Made by a program: the position numbers and the translations under genes
The notes under the pieces: model-generated
The model's database searches: none
What the model was told of the DNA's origin: nothing
The model's input: the letters and a program-made list of their open reading frames with translations, nothing else
Assembly: GCF_014648175.1 (NCBI RefSeq)
Contig: NZ_BMQP01000050.1
Location: 1-64,000, forward strand
DNA length: 64,000 nucleotides
Source of the DNA: Planobispora rosea
Lineage (GTDB): Bacteria; Actinomycetota; Actinomycetes; Streptosporangiales; Streptosporangiaceae
Reading direction: 5' to 3'
Shown: positions 31,961 through 40,077 of the stretch, one piece after another
Layout: each line of letters opens with the position of its first letter
Position numbering within the stretch: position 1 is the stretch's first letter

Positions 31961-33783
31961 GCAGACATCGCATCTCACGCCGTCAGATACGCCGCAACGC
32001 ACGCCGGATGCGCCGCTACGGTGTCCAGCCCGTCGGCATGATCGACGATCTGGAGTTCGCGCCCCTGCTCATCGCCGGTATCGCTCGCCTGGCCTGGCGG
32101 TACCGCTCCGAACTCGCCCCGTTCACCCTGGCCATCTCGATCCTGCTGGGTGGCATGATCCTGCGGCACTGGTTCCCCGAGTGGTGGCCCACCGTCCTGA
32201 TCATCATGATCATTCTGGTCGGTGCGCTGGCCGTCTGGGGTCGCTGGGTCAACCTGCCGCGTCCGATCGAACGCGGCTATGCCTCCTTCACCACGGCGTT
32301 CGCCGGAACGTGGCTCACCCTGGCCGCCTACCACGGACCGTTCACCGCTCCCCTGCCCGCCGTACTCGGCATCGGCACATTCCTGCTGGCCGTGCCCTGG
32401 TGGGCGCATCGGCGCAGGCGTGCCCGCGTGCGGGTGGAACGCACGCTGGCCGCCTGGCCGGACATCGCCCAAGCGGTCGGCCTGACCGGATCCCGCGTGC
32501 AGTCCGCGATCGTGGATCTGTGGGGGTACCGCTTCCGGCTCGGGCTCGGACTCGGGCAGACCGTTGAGGACGCGGTCAACTCCGTCCCCCGTCTGGAATC
32601 GGCACTCGGCACCGCGCGCGGCGGGGTGCGCGTTCAGCCGGTGGCCAGCAAGCAGGCCAACCGCGCCGACGTACGGGTGATCGAAACCGACCCGCACGCC
32701 GACGCCATCGCCTGGCCAGGTCCATCCATCACCTCGATCACACAACCGGCCAAGCTGGGGCTGTTCGAGGACGGCAACCCCGTCCGTGTTCCCCTGCTCC
32801 GGCGGCACGCGCTGTTCGCGGGCATGTCCGGGGCAGGCAAGTCCGGTGGCGTGAACGTCCTGCTCGGGGATCTGACCGCCTGCCAGGACGTGATCCTGTG
32901 GGCGATCGACCTCAAGCGCGGCATGGAACTTCAGCCCTGGGCATCGTGCATCGACCGGCTGGCCACCACACCGCAGGAGGCGGAAGCCCTACTGGCCGAT
33001 GCCGTGGTCATCCTCGACGCACGGGCCGATGACCTCACCATGCGCGGTGAGCGCGTGTGGGAGCCATCACCGGAACGACCCGCGCTGATCATCATCGTCG
33101 ACGAGTACGCCGAGCTGGCCAGCGAGGCACCACGGGCCGTCGACTACGCCGACTCGATCGCCCGACGTGGCCGTGCCCCAGCGGTCAACCTGATCGCCGC
33201 CACCCAACGCCCTTCCAAGGACGCGATGGGCAAGAGCGCGATCCGCTCCCAGATGGATGTCCGTCTGTGCTTCCGCGTCCGGGAACCCCGTGACGGGGAC
33301 CTCATCCTGGGCCAGGGCATGGTCAAAGCCGGATGGCAGCCGCACAAGCTGGACGCTCCCGGCAAGTTCCTGATCAGCTCCCCGGAACACGACATCCCCC
33401 GCCGCGCCCGCACCTACCTCCTCGATGACGAGGGGGTACGGGCCACCGCCGAACGGCACGCCACCGCTCGCCCGGTGCTCGACGAGGTGTCGGCCCAAGC
33501 ACTGGAACGCGCGGCTGATACGTCGGCTCCGCTGCCAAGGCCCACCGTCAAGCCTTCCCCCCGGCATGCTCGCGACAACGCCGTACGGGAGGCTGAAGAG
33601 GCTCTGGCCGCCGCACTGAGACAGGCTCCCGGTGACGGGATCAGCATCGGCGATCTCATGCGCGCCACCGGCATGCGCCGTACCTGGGTCTACCAACGCC
33701 TTCAGGACCTGGGCCGTGCGCGTCAGGTCGAACAGGTCACGCGGGGGCGCTGGCGAGCCCTGCCTGAGATACACGATCCGTAA
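31957..33783 (+). CDS. FtsK/SpoIIIE-type DNA translocase (TraB/TraSA-like transfer protein)
   Basis: 608 residues. Two or three membrane segments lie in the first 160 residues (LAISILLGGMILRHWF, VLIIMIILVGALAVWG). The ATPase has Walker A GMSGAGKSGG at about residues 288-297 and Walker B region LIIIVDEYAEL at about 378. A C-terminal winged-helix domain (ISIGDLMRATGMRRTWVYQR) would read double-stranded DNA. These proteins pump double-stranded DNA between hyphae. It is the only transfer ATPase in element C. Confidence 0.92.
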   Translation: MSRHRISRRQIRRNARRMRRYGVQPVGMIDDLEFAPLLIAGIARLAWRYRSELAPFTLAISILLGGMILRHWFPEWWPTVLIIMIILVGALAVWGRWVNLPRPIERGYASFTTAFAGTWLTLAAYHGPFTAPLPAVLGIGTFLLAVPWWAHRRRRARVRVERTLAAWPDIAQAVGLTGSRVQSAIVDLWGYRFRLGLGLGQTVEDAVNSVPRLESALGTARGGVRVQPVASKQANRADVRVIETDPHADAIAWPGPSITSITQPAKLGLFEDGNPVRVPLLRRHALFAGMSGAGKSGGVNVLLGDLTACQDVILWAIDLKRGMELQPWASCIDRLATTPQEAEALLADAVVILDARADDLTMRGERVWEPSPERPALIIIVDEYAELASEAPRAVDYADSIARRGRAPAVNLIAATQRPSKDAMGKSAIRSQMDVRLCFRVREPRDGDLILGQGMVKAGWQPHKLDAPGKFLISSPEHDIPRRARTYLLDDEGVRATAERHATARPVLDEVSAQALERAADTSAPLPRPTVKPSPRHARDNAVREAEEALAAALRQAPGDGISIGDLMRATGMRRTWVYQRLQDLGRARQVEQVTRGRWRALPEIHDP

Positions 33784-33790
33784 CCATCTA

Positions 33791-33868
33791 CGTCCGCCGT
33801 CCGCGTCCGTCCGCGCGTCTGCGCGTAGATAAGCGCCTGACAGACGCGGACGGACGGACCGGCGGACG
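33791..33868. other. Large imperfect inverted repeat between tra and xis
   Basis: Arms of about 28-31 bp, starting CGTCCGCCGTCCGCG and ending CGGACCGGCGGACG, flank a loop of about 19 bp (33822-33840). The arms contain several GTCC direct repeats. It lies in the place where AICEs normally have rep. It may be a terminator, a single-strand origin or an oriT-like structure. Confidence 0.6.
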
Positions 33869-33950
33869 ATCACAACCCGTAATCAGCGACAGCGCGGGAT
33901 CACCGCGAAGAAAGCGAGCCGCCACTGACGAACGAGAGGGGGGATGCCCC

Positions 33951-34127
33951 ATGCAGGCATACACCGTCGAACAGGTAGCGGAGATGTTGAGCGTCGGACG
34001 TGACAAGGTCTACTACCTGCTCCGCACCGGACAGCTCAAGAGCATCAAGATCGGCAAGCTTCGCCGGATCACCGACCAGCACCTTGCCGCCTTCATCTCC
34101 TCACTGGAGTCCATGGACGAGACGTAG
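33951..34127 (+). CDS. xis: Excisionase (HTH_17/MerR-like) of element C
   Basis: 58 residues: MQAYTVEQVAEMLSVGRDKV, then YYLLRTGQLKSIKIGKLRRI. This is the winged HTH of AICE excisionases, which tip the integrase toward excision. GAGAGGGGGG lies before the ATG. It is followed by a small RHH gene and the integrase. Confidence 0.88.
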   Translation: MQAYTVEQVAEMLSVGRDKVYYLLRTGQLKSIKIGKLRRITDQHLAAFISSLESMDET

Positions 34128-34227
34128 AACAGCGTGCTACAACGTTCTACAGGGCCGGTTGTGCGGCGGTGCCGCACAACCGGCAAGCGCCTCTTGATAC
34201 CTGCACGACACAGGAAGGAAGCCGTCT

Positions 34228-34380
34228 ATGACACGCGACCGAACGACCCTGCCGCCCGTCCGGGTGGATGCGGAGCTGAAGGAACGTCTCCGCAGGTACG
34301 CCGAGTCGCAGGAACGAGACGTGTCGTGGGTGATCAGGAAGGCGATCGAGGAGTATCTCAACCGCCACGAGAAGGGGTGA
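34228..34380 (+). CDS. Ribbon-helix-helix (CopG/Arc-like) protein
   Basis: 50 residues, MTRDRTTLPPVRVDAELKER, then LRRYAESQERDVSWVIRKAI. The strand PVRVDAEL followed by two helices is the RHH dimer fold. It ends 4 bp before the integrase start, so it probably regulates or accompanies integration. It may bind the 13-bp dyad GGTTGTGCGGC/GCCGCACAACC at about 34154-34180 just upstream. Confidence 0.8.
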   Translation: MTRDRTTLPPVRVDAELKERLRRYAESQERDVSWVIRKAIEEYLNRHEKG

Positions 34381-34384
34381 TCCC

Positions 34385-35581
34385 TTGGCCAAGATCCTGA
34401 TCGGCACGTACGAAGCGACCATCTACCCCGAGGGAAACGGCTACACCGGAGCGATCTCTCTCGGCTTCGGCCCGGACGGCAAGCGCCAACGGGTCAAGCG
34501 CAAGGGCCGGACCAAGGCCGAGGTGAAGACCAAGCTCATCGAAGCCGCCAAAGAGCTGGAATCCGGCGTCAAGAGCTCCGACAAGTACACCGTCCGCGAC
34601 GCCGTCGAGGACTGGTTGTCCAAGGGGCTCAAGGGACGCTCGACGGGGACGGTCAGCAAGCTGACCACACTCGCCCGGAAGCACGTCATTCCGTTGATCG
34701 GCAAGGAGAAGCTCAAGCGGCTCACCGCCGATCAGGTGGACGAGTGGCTGGACGGTCTCACCGGCTGTCTGTCCACGAGGACTCTCGGAGAGGTCCACGC
34801 GATCCTGAAGCGCGCCATCCGGCAGGCTCAGGCCCGTGACCTCGTGATGAGGAACGTCGCCGAGCTGGTTCAGACGCCTACGGGAAAGCAGGGAAGGCCG
34901 AGCAAGGCACTGACGCAGAATCAAGCCGACGCGGTCCTGAAAGCGGCGGAGTCGTCACCGCTCCACGCCTACGTGGTGCTGAGTCTCACCACGGGCATCC
35001 GCACCGAGGAAGCCCGCGCGCTGCGCTGGGATCACGTGGTCGCCTGGGACAAGACCGCCAAAGGGTGGCGGGCCGTCACCGACGTCGGGTTCAAGCACGA
35101 ACGATTCGCCATCTACGTATGGCGAGCGGACAGGGTCACCGGCGACACCAAGACCCCGAAGTCCCGACGCACCTTGGAGATCCCCAAGCTCGCCGCTCAG
35201 GCGCTCCGGCAGCATCACACGCAGCAGGCCGCCGCTCGGCTGAAGGCCGGCGACGCCTGGAAGGAGCACGGTCTCGTCTTCTGCACGAGCGTCGGGACTC
35301 CGCTGGACGCCCACAACGTGCGGCGATCGTTCCGGGCGATCACACGACAGGCGGAGATCGGAGAGAGCTGGACTCCCCGCGAACTCCGTCACTCATTCGT
35401 CTCGATCATGAGCGCGAACGACGTGCCCCTGGAGACCATCGCCGATCTCGTCGGGCACGCGGGTACCCGAGTCACCGAAGCGGTGTACCGCAAGCAGCTC
35501 AAACCAGTGATCACCAAGGGTGCCGAGACCATGAACGCCGTCTTCGGCACCGGCAAGACCAGGAAGCGTAAGTCCGCGTGA
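34385..35581 (+). CDS. int: Tyrosine-recombinase integrase of element C
   Basis: 398 residues from a TTG start. It has an N-terminal arm-binding region (ATIYPEGNGYTGAISLGFGP), a core-binding SAM-like domain (LKRLTADQVDEWLDGLTGCL) and a catalytic domain with LTTGIRTEEARAL (Arg I), TPRELRHSF (box II), LVGHAGTRVTEAV and VYRKQLKP (Tyr nucleophile). The first box II His is Arg here, as in related actinobacterial integrases. It lies 91 bp from the right att core and should act on the tRNA-Ala site. Confidence 0.93.
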   Translation: MAKILIGTYEATIYPEGNGYTGAISLGFGPDGKRQRVKRKGRTKAEVKTKLIEAAKELESGVKSSDKYTVRDAVEDWLSKGLKGRSTGTVSKLTTLARKHVIPLIGKEKLKRLTADQVDEWLDGLTGCLSTRTLGEVHAILKRAIRQAQARDLVMRNVAELVQTPTGKQGRPSKALTQNQADAVLKAAESSPLHAYVVLSLTTGIRTEEARALRWDHVVAWDKTAKGWRAVTDVGFKHERFAIYVWRADRVTGDTKTPKSRRTLEIPKLAAQALRQHHTQQAAARLKAGDAWKEHGLVFCTSVGTPLDAHNVRRSFRAITRQAEIGESWTPRELRHSFVSIMSANDVPLETIADLVGHAGTRVTEAVYRKQLKPVITKGAETMNAVFGTGKTRKRKSA

Positions 35582-35583
35582 GG

Positions 35584-35603
35584 TGGCTCCCCGATTGGCT
35601 CCC
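35584..35603. other. Arm-site pair of element C, right end
   Basis: TGGCTCCC at 35584-35591 and TTGGCTCCC at 35595-35603, directly after the int stop codon and 69 bp from the right att core. Same pair as at 26501-26521. Confidence 0.6.
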
Positions 35604-35619
35604 ACCGACCTCCAGACAT

Positions 35620-35656
35620 GGAAAAAGGGCTCCGGATCAACTCCGAAACCCTTTCC
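35620..35656 (-). terminator. tRNA-type hairpin terminator, type 3
   Basis: Stem GGAAAAAGGG(CT)CCGGA / TCCGAAACCCTTTCC lies directly downstream (minus strand) of att core 4. It may also end int transcription from the other side. Confidence 0.65.
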
Positions 35657-35672
35657 CACCTGCATCTTCCTT

Positions 35673-35715
35673 GTGGAGATGAGGGGATTCGAACCCCTGA
35701 CCCCTTCGATGCGAA
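35673..35715 (-). other. att core 4 (43-bp tRNA-Ala 3' end)
   Basis: Identical to 48301-48343; the boundary between elements C and D. The next base differs from the tRNA (G for C), so the shared core is exactly 43 bp. Confidence 0.93.
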
Positions 35716-35813
35716 GCCATTTCGCCGAGGTCTGGAGCCTGGTCTATGTGCTAACTGAGCTGCGGGGACGGTCCCTCATCGTCCGTGATCGTCCGACCCC
35801 GTCCGTGGCCGTT

Positions 35814-35833
35814 GTCACTCAGTTGGTCACTCA
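35814..35833. other. Arm-site pair of element D, left end
   Basis: GTCACTCA at 35814 and 35826, 98 bp inside the left core. The same pair with the same 12-bp spacing is at 48232 and 48244 by the right core, and at 19809 and 19821. Confidence 0.6.
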
Positions 35834-35997
35834 ACTCTCCGCCGACCAGTTCCCCCTATCGGCCGTGAAGCTCTCCGCCCTGCGGCAGGATGACGATTCA
35901 CTGCTCTGAAGCATGGCGGACGCCTGGCCCCGTAGACCGGAGCCAGCCTTGTAGTTAAACGGGGACATTCGGCTTGGGAGCGGACCCGATCAGCGGT

Positions 35998-36423
35998 TCA
36001 TCCTTGATCAAAGGCGCTGAAGAACTCCCGGACCTCGGCAGCCAGGTTGCGCAGCTGCTCACCGGCCTCCAAGCGGGTGGTGACTGACGCCTCCCAGGCA
36101 TCGAGCCCAGTATCCCAAGGTTGAAGCCTCCATGTCACATCAACGTGCCCGCCTGGGTGGAACGTCGCCGTAACCGCGAAGTTCGCGACACCCCAGACGC
36201 GTTCTCCCTCCCAGCCGCGGAAGTCAGCCACCAGCTCATCCAGGAAATCCACAAGAGGCCGATCCCAGGCCGACTGGATCACGCGATCGAGACGGGCGTC
36301 GAGTCCGGCGGCGTGAAGCTCGACGGAGAACTCGGCTTCGTATGGATCTTGCGCGTTGATGCCACTCAGCCGGAGATGCACACCCGGGCAGCGGACCACC
36401 ACTTCCGGCTCAGGAAGGCCCAT
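35998..36423 (-). CDS. DUF6228-like protein
   Basis: 141 residues, MGLPEPEVVVRCPGVHLRLS, then DFRGWEGERVWGVANFAVTA, FHPGGHVDVTWRLQPWDTG and EASVTTRLEAGEQLRNLAAE. The WEGER and GGHVxVTWRLQP blocks are typical of the actinobacterial DUF6228 family, whose role is unknown. It ends an operon with the small GntR gene (4-bp gap). Confidence 0.75.
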   Translation of the reverse strand: MGLPEPEVVVRCPGVHLRLSGINAQDPYEAEFSVELHAAGLDARLDRVIQSAWDRPLVDFLDELVADFRGWEGERVWGVANFAVTATFHPGGHVDVTWRLQPWDTGLDAWEASVTTRLEAGEQLRNLAAEVREFFSAFDQG

Positions 36424-36427
36424 ACAG

Positions 36428-36718
36428 TCACCCGTCCTTCGGCCAGTCCTCCTTGTCGGCCACGAAGCTCCCGCGCTGCGGCAAGGTGAAGACCCATCCC
36501 TCATCTCGGAGCATGGCCACGGCCTGGCGGGCCGTGTCGCGAGCTATCCCATGATCCTTGACCATCTGCGACTCGGACGGAATCTGGTCGCGCGGCTGCA
36601 GCTCACCAGCCTTGATCTGCTCTCGGATGATCGCCGCCACCTGCTGGTAGATCGGCGTCGGGTCGAACTTGTCCACTTCCACGAGGACGACGTTAGGCAT
36701 GTAGGCGACGCTGCTCAT
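36428..36718 (-). CDS. GntR-type HTH regulator, short
   Basis: 96 residues: YQQVAAIIREQIKAGELQPR, then DQIPSESQMVKDHGIARDTA and RQAVAMLRDEGWVFTLPQRG. Only the GntR DNA-binding domain is present, with no ligand domain. It is divergent from the small gene at 36768, with direct repeats between them. Confidence 0.9.
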   Translation of the reverse strand: MSSVAYMPNVVLVEVDKFDPTPIYQQVAAIIREQIKAGELQPRDQIPSESQMVKDHGIARDTARQAVAMLRDEGWVFTLPQRGSFVADKEDWPKDG

Positions 36719-36729
36719 ATGGGCAACGT

Positions 36730-36756
36730 CGTAGACGAGGTAGACAAGGTAGACGT
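36730..36756. promoter_or_regulatory. GTAGAC direct repeats, probable GntR operator
   Basis: Three units of GTAGAC(GAG/AAG/GTA) at 9-bp spacing fill the 49-bp region between the divergent GntR and 36768 genes. The placement fits autoregulation. Confidence 0.6.
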
Positions 36757-36767
36757 AAGGTCAGTTT

Positions 36768-37049
36768 GTGACCTGGACTTACCACAGCATCCACGTCAGC
36801 CCACCCCTGGTCGACCACCAGAAGCTGACTTGGCTGACACAGCTTCCCCGTGCTGACCGTGTACGTGTCCGACAGCACACTTGCATGTGCAGGGAAGCGG
36901 TCTACGAACTATGCGCTTCTGGCGGCCTGATGTTCATCCGCCGAACCACAAGGCGGTCGGGAAGAACCACCATTCACGAGACGGAACGCTGGCTCAGCAA
37001 GCGCGCCGAGGAGACATGGATACTTTTGCTATCAGGTCATGCACACTAA
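36768..37049 (+). CDS. Conserved small AICE protein
   Basis: 93 residues from GTG. The centre VRQHTCMCREAVYELCASGG and the C-terminal LMFIRRTTRRSG and HETERWLSKRAEETWILLLS blocks match a short protein commonly encoded next to GntR regulators in actinomycete elements. Three Cys (C-x-C and a later C) may bind a metal. Function unknown. Confidence 0.75.
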   Translation: MTWTYHSIHVSPPLVDHQKLTWLTQLPRADRVRVRQHTCMCREAVYELCASGGLMFIRRTTRRSGRTTIHETERWLSKRAEETWILLLSGHAH

Positions 37050-37088
37050 AAGGGAAAGAAAACAATTGAGCACGACTTAAGTTGCAAT

Positions 37089-37685
37089 TTAATACCATAC
37101 GCGAAGCTTGCCGTAAGATCCTTTAATATAAAGATCAAGCCCTCTGTCTGTTGCTTCCACCAGATTCAAAAAAAGGCCCGAGACCATCTTCAGGGAAGTT
37201 GAAGTAAGACGAGCATCTCCCCTAGAGTCTACGTTCCAGGAGTAAGCCGGCATTTTATATCCATGGGCAAAGCTATGGCGGACTTGGATAATCTCGTCAA
37301 CCAACCCACGCACTGCGATACCACTCATACTCTTGGCAGGCCAGTTCCAGTCATTGATGGGATCATATCCAGTTGATTCATAAATCAGCTTGCGGGAATT
37401 AGATGAATTGGGCGTGTTGAATCGCTTTAGCTCTGCTTCAACTTTTGGCTCTAGCAGCATCCTCAGTGCCGTAAAGGTCAAATTCAGCGGATCTGCGATT
37501 TCTTTAAGGAACTCTCGGACAACCGACTCCAAATATGCTTCCCAAGCAGCAACACTTGCAGCTAGTGCAGCGTGATACTGCACCCTCCGCTGCTTCTGAG
37601 AGAGATTCGAAGCATTCCCTCTCAGGCACAATAGCTCAGCATCCGAAAGGGCTCCTTCAAAACGGACCCTTGCCTGCGATGACAT
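37089..37685 (-). CDS. HEPN-domain protein (putative RNase), partner of ParA-like ATPase
   Basis: 198 residues, all helical. The N-terminal region (RRVQYHAALAASVAAWEAYL, ESVVREFLKEIA) and the late VRHSFAHGYK fit the HEPN fold, with the catalytic Rx4H motif in RHSFAH. The closest groups I can suggest are RiboL-PSP-HEPN and MAE_28990-like HEPN, many of which are RNase toxins in defence systems. Base composition is about 45% GC against 65-70% around. It lies 8 bp after the ParA-like gene on the same strand. Confidence 0.72.
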   Translation of the reverse strand: MSSQARVRFEGALSDAELLCLRGNASNLSQKQRRVQYHAALAASVAAWEAYLESVVREFLKEIADPLNLTFTALRMLLEPKVEAELKRFNTPNSSNSRKLIYESTGYDPINDWNWPAKSMSGIAVRGLVDEIIQVRHSFAHGYKMPAYSWNVDSRGDARLTSTSLKMVSGLFLNLVEATDRGLDLYIKGSYGKLRVWY

Positions 37686-37693
37686 TTATTCAC

Positions 37694-38731
37694 TCAAAGA
37701 GTGTCAACGAAATGCTCAAGAGCGGTACGATAATTTTGCAGAGGCTCCGGGTTAATCTGAACCCTTTCCACTCCAGCTATTGTACGAGGACCAGCCTTGA
37801 GCTTGTGCAGAGGCGTGCCAGTCATGGAGGAAACAATGCAGGCACCATGATAGTCGGGGACGGTAACAAAAGACTTGCTGGGATCCATTCCAGGATTAGC
37901 AAATACTTCTCTATGTCCAGAGTGGATGTCCTTAACTGTCTTCTCGATCGTATTAGCTACTGCTTGGAATGCTCGACTGGGGCGACCCTCATAGCGCGTT
38001 ACCCGATTACTAACGAAGGTATGGAGGAGCGGGATATTAACCCCCTCCTCTCTCGCCCTACGAGAGAAATTTATCCTTGAGTAGGTGGCCACATGTTCGT
38101 CGCCAATTCCATAGGTGAGAGCAGCAACGTTCTCGATTGCCCGCCTTGAACTATCGTCAGCCGTGAAGGGAATAATGATGTTTCGAGAAGCCGCCAGTCC
38201 GAGTTGGGTATAGATAGCAAAGCTAGGGTTACAGTCGATCATGAATATCGCGGGGCGATCCCCACTCCTCACCGACAAAGCAGATGTTAGATCTTTAACC
38301 CACTCAATAACCTGCTTCCATGCATTCGTAGGAATGACAAGCTGAGAGGTCTGGCGAATCGCTTCCGAAAGAATCTCCAGAAGGTTATCTCCACACACAA
38401 GATATAGATTGCTAGGAATGGACGAGTTGAAGTCGATCGGACGAGATACGTACGGCTCGACATCATCCAGTTGCCGGAAGGGAGAGTTAAGCCTCGCTTC
38501 GAGATATCCGCCAATCGTCGATCTCGGAGCACTCTGAATGAGCTGCTTTATCGCCTTAGGGCTAGTCTCATATCCGCCAAGCAGGGTTTCACTCACGTTC
38601 CCTTGAGGGCAGAGGTCTATCACATAGACGTCAGCCTCCGAATGTCTGCGCGCATACTCGGCGGAGGCAATGAAGCAGAGATAGCTCTTACCAACGCCAC
38701 CCTTGTTATTCCAAAAAGCATACGAAGACAT
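37694..38731 (-). CDS. ParA/MinD-family ATPase, first gene of a two-gene module with HEPN
   Basis: 345 residues. Deviant Walker A NNKGGVGKSYL at about residues 8-18, Walker A' VIDLCPQGNVSE at about 38-49 and Walker B-like AIFMIDCNPSF at about 160-170 place it in the ParA family. No ParB partner or parS-like repeats are visible. It is about 80 residues longer than plasmid ParA, with a C-terminal extension (DYHGACIVSSMTGTPLHKLK). GGAGGG before ATG is strong. Low GC, like the HEPN gene, and unlike every neighbour. Confidence 0.85.
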   Translation of the reverse strand: MSSYAFWNNKGGVGKSYLCFIASAEYARRHSEADVYVIDLCPQGNVSETLLGGYETSPKAIKQLIQSAPRSTIGGYLEARLNSPFRQLDDVEPYVSRPIDFNSSIPSNLYLVCGDNLLEILSEAIRQTSQLVIPTNAWKQVIEWVKDLTSALSVRSGDRPAIFMIDCNPSFAIYTQLGLAASRNIIIPFTADDSSRRAIENVAALTYGIGDEHVATYSRINFSRRAREEGVNIPLLHTFVSNRVTRYEGRPSRAFQAVANTIEKTVKDIHSGHREVFANPGMDPSKSFVTVPDYHGACIVSSMTGTPLHKLKAGPRTIAGVERVQINPEPLQNYRTALEHFVDTL

Positions 38732-39390
38732 TTACCCTCCACCGTGGAGATCTTTCTTCATGACCATATCCGGTCTGCGACTCTGACGGGAGCCGGTACG
38801 CCCGTCAGGGAGCAGTCTTTGTGATCAGTTTTCGTATCAGCAGAGCTGCGACTTTCCACAGTACTCGGGGACGCTCGCCCCTTTCTACTCTCTGATCACC
38901 TCGTACGCCGTCGACCCACCGCGGAGCGGCAGCGGGCCGGGGACGGAGGAGCAAGCTCGGCCTCGCGTGTACATCAGCCGGCCGCCGTTCCTCGATCATT
39001 GGACGCCATCCCGCACGGCCGGGCTTGAGCCGTAGGAGCCGGTCTGCTGGGCTTGCCTGGGTCGATGGCGTGCGTGGTGATCAGCCCCGGCCACCCCACA
39101 ACCCCGGCTCGTGCTCGGCGATCACCTCGGGGCCGGAGATCCCCCACCGGAGGCATGCTTTGACCTCTGCTGTCTGCATCGCCGTACGGCTTCTGCGCGC
39201 CGTGCTCCGTCCGGCCTGGTGGTCGCCTGCCCGCGTCACTCTGCCCGGCGTTCGATGTGCGGTGGGCCGGTCGGGCGGGACCGGCCCGGAGAGGCCGCAC
39301 GCCCGCCCGGTTCCGGCCCGACCGCCCGCCGCCCAGCGGGCGGCGGCTTGATGACGTAGGGAAGGTTTGAACCACCTCCCTCCGGCGTCA
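38732..39390. other. No supported gene
   Basis: About 660 bp between the ParA promoter and the HAD gene. GC content rises sharply from left to right at about 38.85 kb, which marks the edge of the AT-rich insert. Open frames here lack ribosome sites and family likeness. Short inverted segments (for example GCCGGCCG-type) are present but not convincing. Confidence 0.5.
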
Positions 39391-40077
39391 CTACCGGCTC
39401 GCTCTGATCGCCTCGGTGAGTTCCTGCATACTCTTGGTCACCGCATCCGCTCCGGCCTGGGTGAGGCTCTCGTCCTTCCCCGGGGCGTCGGCGTAAGCGA
39501 TGCTGCGGCTTCCGGCGTTGGCCGCGGCCTGCATGTCGAAGTCGGAGTCTCCGATCAGCACAGCTTCACCCGGTGGGACGTCGACCATCTCGCAGGCTCG
39601 GAACAGGGATCGGGGATGCGGCTTCATCTCGATCGGATTGCTGATCGGGCGGCCGACGACCCCGGCCACGCGCTCTCTCAGATCGGCCAGACCGAGAAAC
39701 GTCTTGATCGCGGGCTCGGAGTTGTTGCTCACGATCACTACTGGTCGGCCTGTCTCAGCGCAGGCGTCGAGTAGTTCCCGGACCCCCGGCGTGATCCTGG
39801 CGCTGCCTGCGGCTTCGATCTCGTAGGTCATGAACGAGGTCTCCACCTTGTCGACCATCTCCGGCGCGAAGACCGCCGTACGGCGCAGCACCTTGAGCGG
39901 GTCGTCCAGCTCCACGACGTCCCGCGGGAGTTCCACGCCCTGATCCTGGAGCAGCTGCTTGAGCCGGGCCGCGACCACGGGGGCCGGCAACCCGGCGAAG
40001 ACGCTGCACACCGGTCCGTCGAAGTCGAGGAGAACGGCGCGCGACTGGCGGAAGATCTCCACCAGTGTCTCGGTCAC
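39391..40077 (-). CDS. HAD-family hydrolase
   Basis: 228 residues from GTG. Motif I AVLLDFDGPVCS, motif II VIVSNNS, a Lys in PIEMKPHPRSLF and motif IV LIGDSDFDMQAA define a phosphoglycolate phosphatase-like HAD enzyme. The GTG overlaps the GntR stop (GTGA), so the genes are coupled. HAD genes coupled to a GntR regulator are common in actinomycete elements; the substrate is unknown. Confidence 0.88.
   Translation of the reverse strand: MTETLVEIFRQSRAVLLDFDGPVCSVFAGLPAPVVAARLKQLLQDQGVELPRDVVELDDPLKVLRRTAVFAPEMVDKVETSFMTYEIEAAGSARITPGVRELLDACAETGRPVVIVSNNSEPAIKTFLGLADLRERVAGVVGRPISNPIEMKPHPRSLFRACEMVDVPPGEAVLIGDSDFDMQAAANAGSRSIAYADAPGKDESLTQAGADAVTKSMQELTEAIRASR

Larger units (their letters stand above)
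26352..35672. mobile_element. Element C: AICE-like element with CRISPR arrays
   Basis: Bounded by identical att cores at 26352 and 35673 with matching arm-site pairs inside each end. Order: degraded sequence, two fused CRISPR arrays, cutA, XRE regulator, two small genes, a transfer operon (30646-33783), xis, RHH protein, int. Int lies 91 bp from the right core, the normal pSAM2-like layout. No rep gene is recognised. Size 9.3 kb. Confidence 0.88.

Noticed and set aside
22012-35715. Apparent extra tRNA genes at 22012, 26352 and 35673
   Set aside because: Only the 3' 43 bases are present. The acceptor 5' strand and D arm are missing, so they are attachment cores.
37694-38731. ParA-like gene as a plasmid partition system
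   Set aside because: No ParB gene or centromere repeats are near, and the adjacent partner is a HEPN protein. Kept as a defence candidate, not as partition.
38805-39375. Open frames between ParA and HAD genes
   Set aside because: Arg/Pro-rich shadow-like composition on both strands and no ribosome-binding sites.
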